Source: an uncultured Eubacteriales bacterium
Lineage (GTDB): Bacteria; Bacillota; Clostridia; Oscillospirales; CAG-272
Length of the DNA: 8,507 nt
Reading direction: 5' to 3'
Assembly (NCBI GenBank): GCA_905201895.1
Contig: CAJKPX010000084.1
Location: 1 to 8,507 of the forward strand
The position numbers and the translations under genes are program-made. The notes beneath the pieces were generated by a model, which made no database searches, was not told the origin of the DNA, and saw only the letters and a list, made by a program, of their open reading frames with translations. Numbering within the stretch: the stretch's first letter is position 1; each line of letters starts with the position of its first letter. Positions 6,901 through 8,507 of this stretch are shown piece by piece.

Positions 6901-8164
6901 TTTTGTAGACCGCCGCCCTCCGCTGCTCCTCGCGTCGGTCCAGCACGCGCGCGAGCGCCTCCGTGAGCGTTTTTCTGCGCGCCTCGCTCGCAAATTGGAG
7001 CGCCTTTTTATAGTTGGGGCTATCCTCAAAGGATACGCTGCCCTCGGCAAGTGCGCTCTCGTTGGATATTTTCAGCTGTGCGAGCAGCTTTCCAACGTAT
7101 GCCTCCGCATTTTCGGGCTCTCGGTTGAGGATCTGCTCGTAGAAGTAATCCGCGCGATCATATTCACCGTCCTTCAGCGCCATCTGTGCGCGTCGGAACA
7201 GAGGCTCCACGCTCGCGGCGTCGGCAACGGTCACGGGCTCGGTGTTGCCAACAGCCACCCGAGGCGCCTCTGCCCCGAGAAGCTTTTTGATGCCGCGCAC
7301 GAGGTCCTGCATAAAGCCGAGCCTCGACATGTCCTGCGCCTGCAAATGCGAGAATTCCTCGGGCAGATCGTAGGGGTCCATATCCCTGTATGCGGGAATG
7401 AGCGTTTTACGCGCACCGTTTTTTATCATCGCAAGATAGCGCCCCCACTCGTTTTTCACCCACGGAGCGTTCAGATGCTCGGGACGCGTGCCGAGCACCA
7501 CCATCACCTGCGCTGAATTGAGCGCGGCAAAGATATAGGGCTCGTATGCCGTGCCGAGCTTATCCTCGAGCGTGATGCGCGAGAAAAAGACCCGAAGCCC
7601 CTCACGCGTGAGCTCCTGATAGACCTCGGCGGCAAGGACGCTCTCCTGCGTTCTTTTGCCGTTCGCGTCGCTTTCCTTGTAGCAGAGGAACACGTCGAAG
7701 GGCTCCTCCCCCTGCGAGATGGCAAGAATTTTCTTTTGAAGCTCGTTGATTGCGGCAGCCTCTGCCTCGTAGATCGCACGACGGGCTCCGTCGGCATAGC
7801 GCAGCGCCGCCCGATAGTCCTCGTCGTCAAAGACAGACGTGAGCTGCGCGCGGTTGACCGTTGGCACACGCCTGTGCGTTGCGGGGTCCTCGACGTACTC
7901 AATACCGTAGCGACAAAGAACGATCGACCAATACGCCTCGGCATCGGTGCCGTCCTCGTTGAGGATCATTTCGTAAATCCCCATCGCCTTGTCGAACTCG
8001 TTGTTCCGACGGAAATGGTTGGCTCTGTCATAGAGATTTGCGCGGCGCTCGTTGTCCAGCCTCGGGATCGTTTGCACACTGCCGCAGTATTCGCAGGTTG
8101 CAACCGACTGCTCGCCGCCGAGCGAGAGCGCTCCGCCGCAGATTTTACATTTGAAAACCGTCAT
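3977..8164 (-). CDS. Transmembrane zinc-ribbon/TIR protein with external B-repeats and leucine-rich repeats
   Basis: The product has 1395 residues. Domains in order: zinc ribbon 1-32 (C6/C9, C24/C27); TPR-like helices about 40-80; helices to 150; TIR domain about 154-297 (FDVFLCYKESD at 156-166, RVFFSRITLED at 191-201, APWVKNEW at 233-240); a second TPR-like unit about 320-360; basic helical stretch ending RRARKR (489-494); one membrane helix about 496-517; coiled coil about 522-612; five InlB-type B-repeats about 614-967; BspA-like leucine-rich repeats about 980-1350; short tail, no LPxTG. No signal peptide and the basic flank before the helix predict N-inside, C-outside. E208 lies where NAD-cleaving TIRs (SARM1 E642) have their catalytic glutamate, so NADase activity is plausible but unproven. 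The ATG at 8164 is chosen: GAGGGG lies six bases upstream, and the extra 32 residues from 8260 overlap the RHH gene and look non-native. A signalling receptor, defence sensor or adhesin are all possible. Confidence 0.92.
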   Translation of the reverse strand: MTVFKCKICGGALSLGGEQSVATCEYCGSVQTIPRLDNERRANLYDRANHFRRNNEFDKAMGIYEMILNEDGTDAEAYWSIVLCRYGIEYVEDPATHRRVPTVNRAQLTSVFDDEDYRAALRYADGARRAIYEAEAAAINELQKKILAISQGEEPFDVFLCYKESDANGKRTQESVLAAEVYQELTREGLRVFFSRITLEDKLGTAYEPYIFAALNSAQVMVVLGTRPEHLNAPWVKNEWGRYLAMIKNGARKTLIPAYRDMDPYDLPEEFSHLQAQDMSRLGFMQDLVRGIKKLLGAEAPRVAVGNTEPVTVADAASVEPLFRRAQMALKDGEYDRADYFYEQILNREPENAEAYVGKLLAQLKISNESALAEGSVSFEDSPNYKKALQFASEARRKTLTEALARVLDRREEQRRAAVYKRACAMLDGARDIPTCRNAQALFRSIAGYLDADARMQACAEKIDEFQAEWDRMRVAAREQREARMLAARRARKRVLTAAVSLILLVVISLSAYIGIFRVAIPLAHRREALDLVNDAEFDDAIALLEQAREEALFSGTVAKIEEAIETAKAAKALAQAADEAGKALEEAIGNANATIEASNYQKAVEDLLAAGVAVEIVYRPMGGRLPSGATAAESSVRYASGDAFDGIADCTRTGYRLVGWSCKERKYLHADQTFRLVLEADWSEKEYVIQYDLGGGSATNPTEYGVEDEAFTLNAPERVGYTFLGWTGTELSEPTVSVTVPSGSHGDRSYRANWRGNSYTATFDAAGGSCSEAGATYVYGSTATLPTPTRSGYTFKGWYNGATKLSGNTWSTASNVTLVAKWTPITYAVTYDLGGVPATNTNKTSYTVESVTFGFTDLTYPHCTFLGWYSDRDFTNKVTSVKKGSTGNITLYAKWDIQTFTIEYDWNGGTAVSASKRTYTVLDLPINLSSPLKSGHSFYYWAQADIDGEPIKQITTCGNYKLVANYLSSGVKISYYSNVDGYWFGAYYSGNATAIEIPKYHMKGDSITDCPYVKRVSFYNAPSVASISISDEVTEIRVTESMGIAQLQVYENGGYLKNRSNPYFMLIKQSDPDRPLRTIHEDTEFINTKVFTNNLMLTSIVIPENVRYIDSWAFFGCYNLIEVYNLSALDIRIGEIGNGNVAGCAKIVHSSLDEESVVENIALGDFNFLHDKQNDQYTLLQYTGDSLQVVMPSSINGYSYDIGNRCFQDANVISIVIPQGVTGCASEAFSGCQQVFEVYNLSEISFSINYLAQDAVIHTSMDEPSLITKQGDYYFYYNQTDAVYELVAYVGNDTVLVLPDSINGQSYWIAFCAFEQNPDIVSITIPKGVTQIDRNAFGTCSVLTDAYFEVTTGWVYAGHYACNSRTLADPKEAAKFLKKLQSTSALPMVRSEES
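4145..4813 (-). repeat. Tandem ~110-residue BspA-like leucine-rich repeat units
   Basis: Two adjacent units of the TIR protein align: residues about 1118-1232 and 1233-1340. Each starts with C-x-x-[LV]-x-EVYNLS, runs through HSSLDE or HTSMDEPS, a [F/Y]-rich strand set, then Y-x-G-[ND]-x-L-V-[ML]-P-[SD]-SINGxSY, a CF or CAF core, [SI]-I-x-IP-x-GVT, and an AF-[SG]-[GT]-C end. A more degenerate unit precedes them (about 1050-1117: NGGYLKNRSNPYFMLIK, then SIVIPENVRYI and AFFGC). This is the LRR_5/BspA pattern found on surface proteins that bind host or microbial ligands. Divergence between copies indicates an old duplication. Confidence 0.8.
5264..6325 (-). repeat. Five InlB-type (Listeria-Bacteroides) B-repeats
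   Basis: Within the TIR protein, about 70-residue units recur at residues about 614-683 (degenerate, GYRLVGWSC), 687-755 (YVIQYDLGGG, GYTFLGWTG), 759-823 (YTATFDAAGG, GYTFKGWYN), 827-896 (YAVTYDLGGV, CTFLGWYSD) and 900-967 (FTIEYDWNGG, GHSFYYWAQ). Most units end in a short W-containing strand (ANW, AKW). The family is known as an extracellular beta-grasp-like spacer or ligand-binding repeat on Gram-positive surface proteins. Its presence is the main reason for placing the C-terminal half outside the cell. Confidence 0.92.
6614..6679 (-). other. Single predicted membrane helix of the TIR protein
   Basis: Residues about 496-517 (LTAAVSLILLVVISLSAYIGIF) are the only strongly hydrophobic stretch in the 1395-residue protein. 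The preceding 20 residues carry about nine Arg/Lys and no long acidic run, which by the positive-inside rule keeps the N-terminal zinc ribbon and TIR in the cytoplasm and exports the repeats. Confidence 0.88.
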
Positions 8165-8170
8165 CGCGCA

Positions 8171-8176
8171 CCCCTC
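8171..8176 (-). promoter_or_regulatory. Ribosome binding site of the TIR gene, overlapping the RHH stop codon
   Basis: GAGGGG on the minus strand lies six bases before the ATG at 8164. Its GA is shared with the TGA stop of the RHH gene (8177-8175). This arrangement usually means that ribosomes finishing the first gene help start the second (translational coupling), keeping the two proteins in proportion. Confidence 0.75.
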
Positions 8177-8363
8177 AACCCTTGATCTCGAGATTTTCCA
8201 CCGAGAATTCCAGGCAGGCCTGCATGATCTCGTTTCGCGTGCGTCCCGTTTGCTCGGCAATCGCGTCGAGCCGCACGATCAGATCATTGGGCAGACGCAC
8301 CGACACCACGGCAGAGTCCCCGCGAAATTTCTTTGACGATATCACAAGCTTTTTTTCAGGCAT
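8175..8363 (-). CDS. Ribbon-helix-helix (CopG/Arc-type) DNA-binding protein
   Basis: The 62-residue product fits the ribbon-helix-helix fold, a dimeric DNA-binding fold used by small repressors. Residues about 18-24 (AVVSVRLP) are the beta strand that contacts DNA. Residues 25-38 (NDLIVRLDAIAEQT) form helix A, the GRTRNEI turn follows, and helix B runs to about 56 (IMQACLEFSVENL). The first 15 residues (MPEKKLVISSKKFRG) are a basic flexible arm. It is the first gene of the operon, about 28 bases after the predicted transcription start, and its stop codon overlaps the ribosome binding site of the TIR gene. The simplest role is autoregulation of the operon through palindromes around the promoter. 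An antitoxin-like role is possible from the fold alone, but no small toxin gene is adjacent. The start is ATG with AAAGGGCGG ten bases upstream. Confidence 0.88.
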   Translation of the reverse strand: MPEKKLVISSKKFRGDSAVVSVRLPNDLIVRLDAIAEQTGRTRNEIMQACLEFSVENLEIKG

Positions 8364-8373
8364 ATCCGATAAA

Positions 8374-8382
8374 CCGCCCTTT
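8374..8382 (-). promoter_or_regulatory. Ribosome binding site of the RHH gene
   Basis: AAAGGGCGG on the minus strand ends ten bases before the ATG at 8363. It is weaker than the GGAGG sites further down the operon, which may keep the regulator at low level. Confidence 0.55.
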
Positions 8383-8398
8383 CATTTGTTCTGCATCT

Positions 8399-8428
8399 AT
8401 TATACTACAACTGTAATACGATTGTCAA
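8399..8428 (-). promoter_or_regulatory. Consensus sigma-A promoter of the five-gene operon
   Basis: On the minus strand, TTGACA (8428-8423) and TATAAT (8404-8399) both match the vegetative consensus exactly, with an 18-base spacer. Transcription would begin near 8391, giving a leader of about 28 bases before the RHH start codon. Such a strong promoter in front of a small DNA-binding gene fits a normally repressed or tightly balanced operon. Confidence 0.9.
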
Positions 8429-8451
8429 CACAAAATGCAAAAGTTATTACA
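8406..8451. promoter_or_regulatory. Candidate operator palindromes for the RHH protein
   Basis: The spacer between -35 and -10 holds TACA-AC-TGTA (8406-8415). Overlapping its right half, TGTAATA (8412-8418) pairs with a perfect inverted copy TATTACA (8445-8451), so the two flank the -35 box with 26 bases between. RHH repressors commonly bind short inverted or tandem half-sites in the promoter. Binding by this protein is inference; short AT-rich palindromes can also occur by chance. Confidence 0.45.
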
Positions 8452-8461
8452 AAAGTCATGA

Positions 8462-8502
8462 CCACCAGCCGTGCTGGTGGCTTGCACAAGCCCCCTTGGG
8501 GC
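8462..8502. repeat. Three chained hairpins; possible IS200/IS605-type end or terminator
   Basis: Three perfect inverted repeats follow each other with slight overlap: CCACCAGC/GCTGGTGG (8462-8480, three-base loop), GGCTTG/CAAGCC (8479-8492, two-base centre) and GCCCC/GGGGC (8490-8502, three-base loop). Subterminal hairpins of this kind mark the ends of IS200/IS605 family elements, whose single-strand transposases recognise them, and I recall similar CCACCAGC-type hairpins near such elements in Clostridia. No transposase is in the window. Alternatively, the first hairpin with the following TCATGACTTTTG on the minus strand could terminate a gene to the right. Confidence 0.4.
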
Positions 8503-8507
8503 ATTTC

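Noticed and set aside
5576..7516. A 646-codon open frame on the plus strand
   Set aside because: It lies antisense to the TIR gene, has an Arg-rich, low-complexity translation and no start signals; the opposite strand codes for clear B-repeat, coiled-coil and TIR domains.
8165..8260. A 32-residue N-terminal extension of the TIR protein beginning at 8260
   Set aside because: The extension overlaps the RHH gene in another frame, is Arg-rich and unlike a protein N-terminus, and the internal ATG at 8164 has a well-placed GAGGGG and begins directly with the zinc ribbon.
8175..8363. RHH gene plus TIR gene as a classic toxin-antitoxin pair
   Set aside because: RHH proteins do serve as antitoxins, but the partner is a 1395-residue membrane receptor and three further genes follow; a regulator role is simpler, so I keep the pairing only as a weak alternative.

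Overview
The window comes from a GC-rich, Gram-positive-type bacterium, most likely an uncultured gut member of the Clostridia (Oscillospirales or Christensenellales style). This is inferred from strong GGAGG-type ribosome binding sites, a textbook TTGACA/TATAAT promoter, a MATE exporter of the clostridial MepA type, InlB-type B-repeats and BspA-like leucine-rich repeats, all typical of that group. No rRNA or tRNA gene is present to confirm it.

Layout: (1) Bases 1-97 hold a run of 14 G and a perfect 23-bp inverted repeat just upstream of a plus-strand MATE efflux gene (98-1438). (2) A strong, roughly bidirectional hairpin terminator (about 1475-1503) separates it from convergent minus-strand genes. 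(3) Bases 8363 down to 1543 form what looks like one five-gene minus-strand operon: a ribbon-helix-helix (RHH) DNA-binding protein; a 1395-residue single-pass membrane protein with a cytoplasmic zinc ribbon and TIR domain and an outside part of B-repeats and leucine-rich repeats; an SPFH (stomatin/flotillin-like) protein with two C-terminal zinc ribbons; a four-helix membrane protein; and a three-helix membrane protein. Gaps between these genes are 10, 28, 15 and 27 bases. One consensus promoter (-35 at 8423-8428, -10 at 8399-8404) drives the set, and short palindromes around it are candidate operators for the RHH protein. (4) The last 50 bases carry three chained hairpins that may be the end of an IS200/IS605-type element or a terminator of a gene outside the window.

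The most interesting item is the 1395-residue protein. Read from the outside in, it is leucine-rich repeats, B-repeats, one membrane helix, then a TIR domain that keeps the glutamate position used by NAD-cleaving TIRs. This matches the order of an animal Toll-like receptor, but built with the opposite polarity (N-terminus inside). Its operon partners are an SPFH membrane-scaffold protein and two small membrane proteins. This suggests a membrane-localised sensing complex, possibly for phage defence, envelope stress or cell contact. The function is inference; the domain order and operon layout are read from the sequence.
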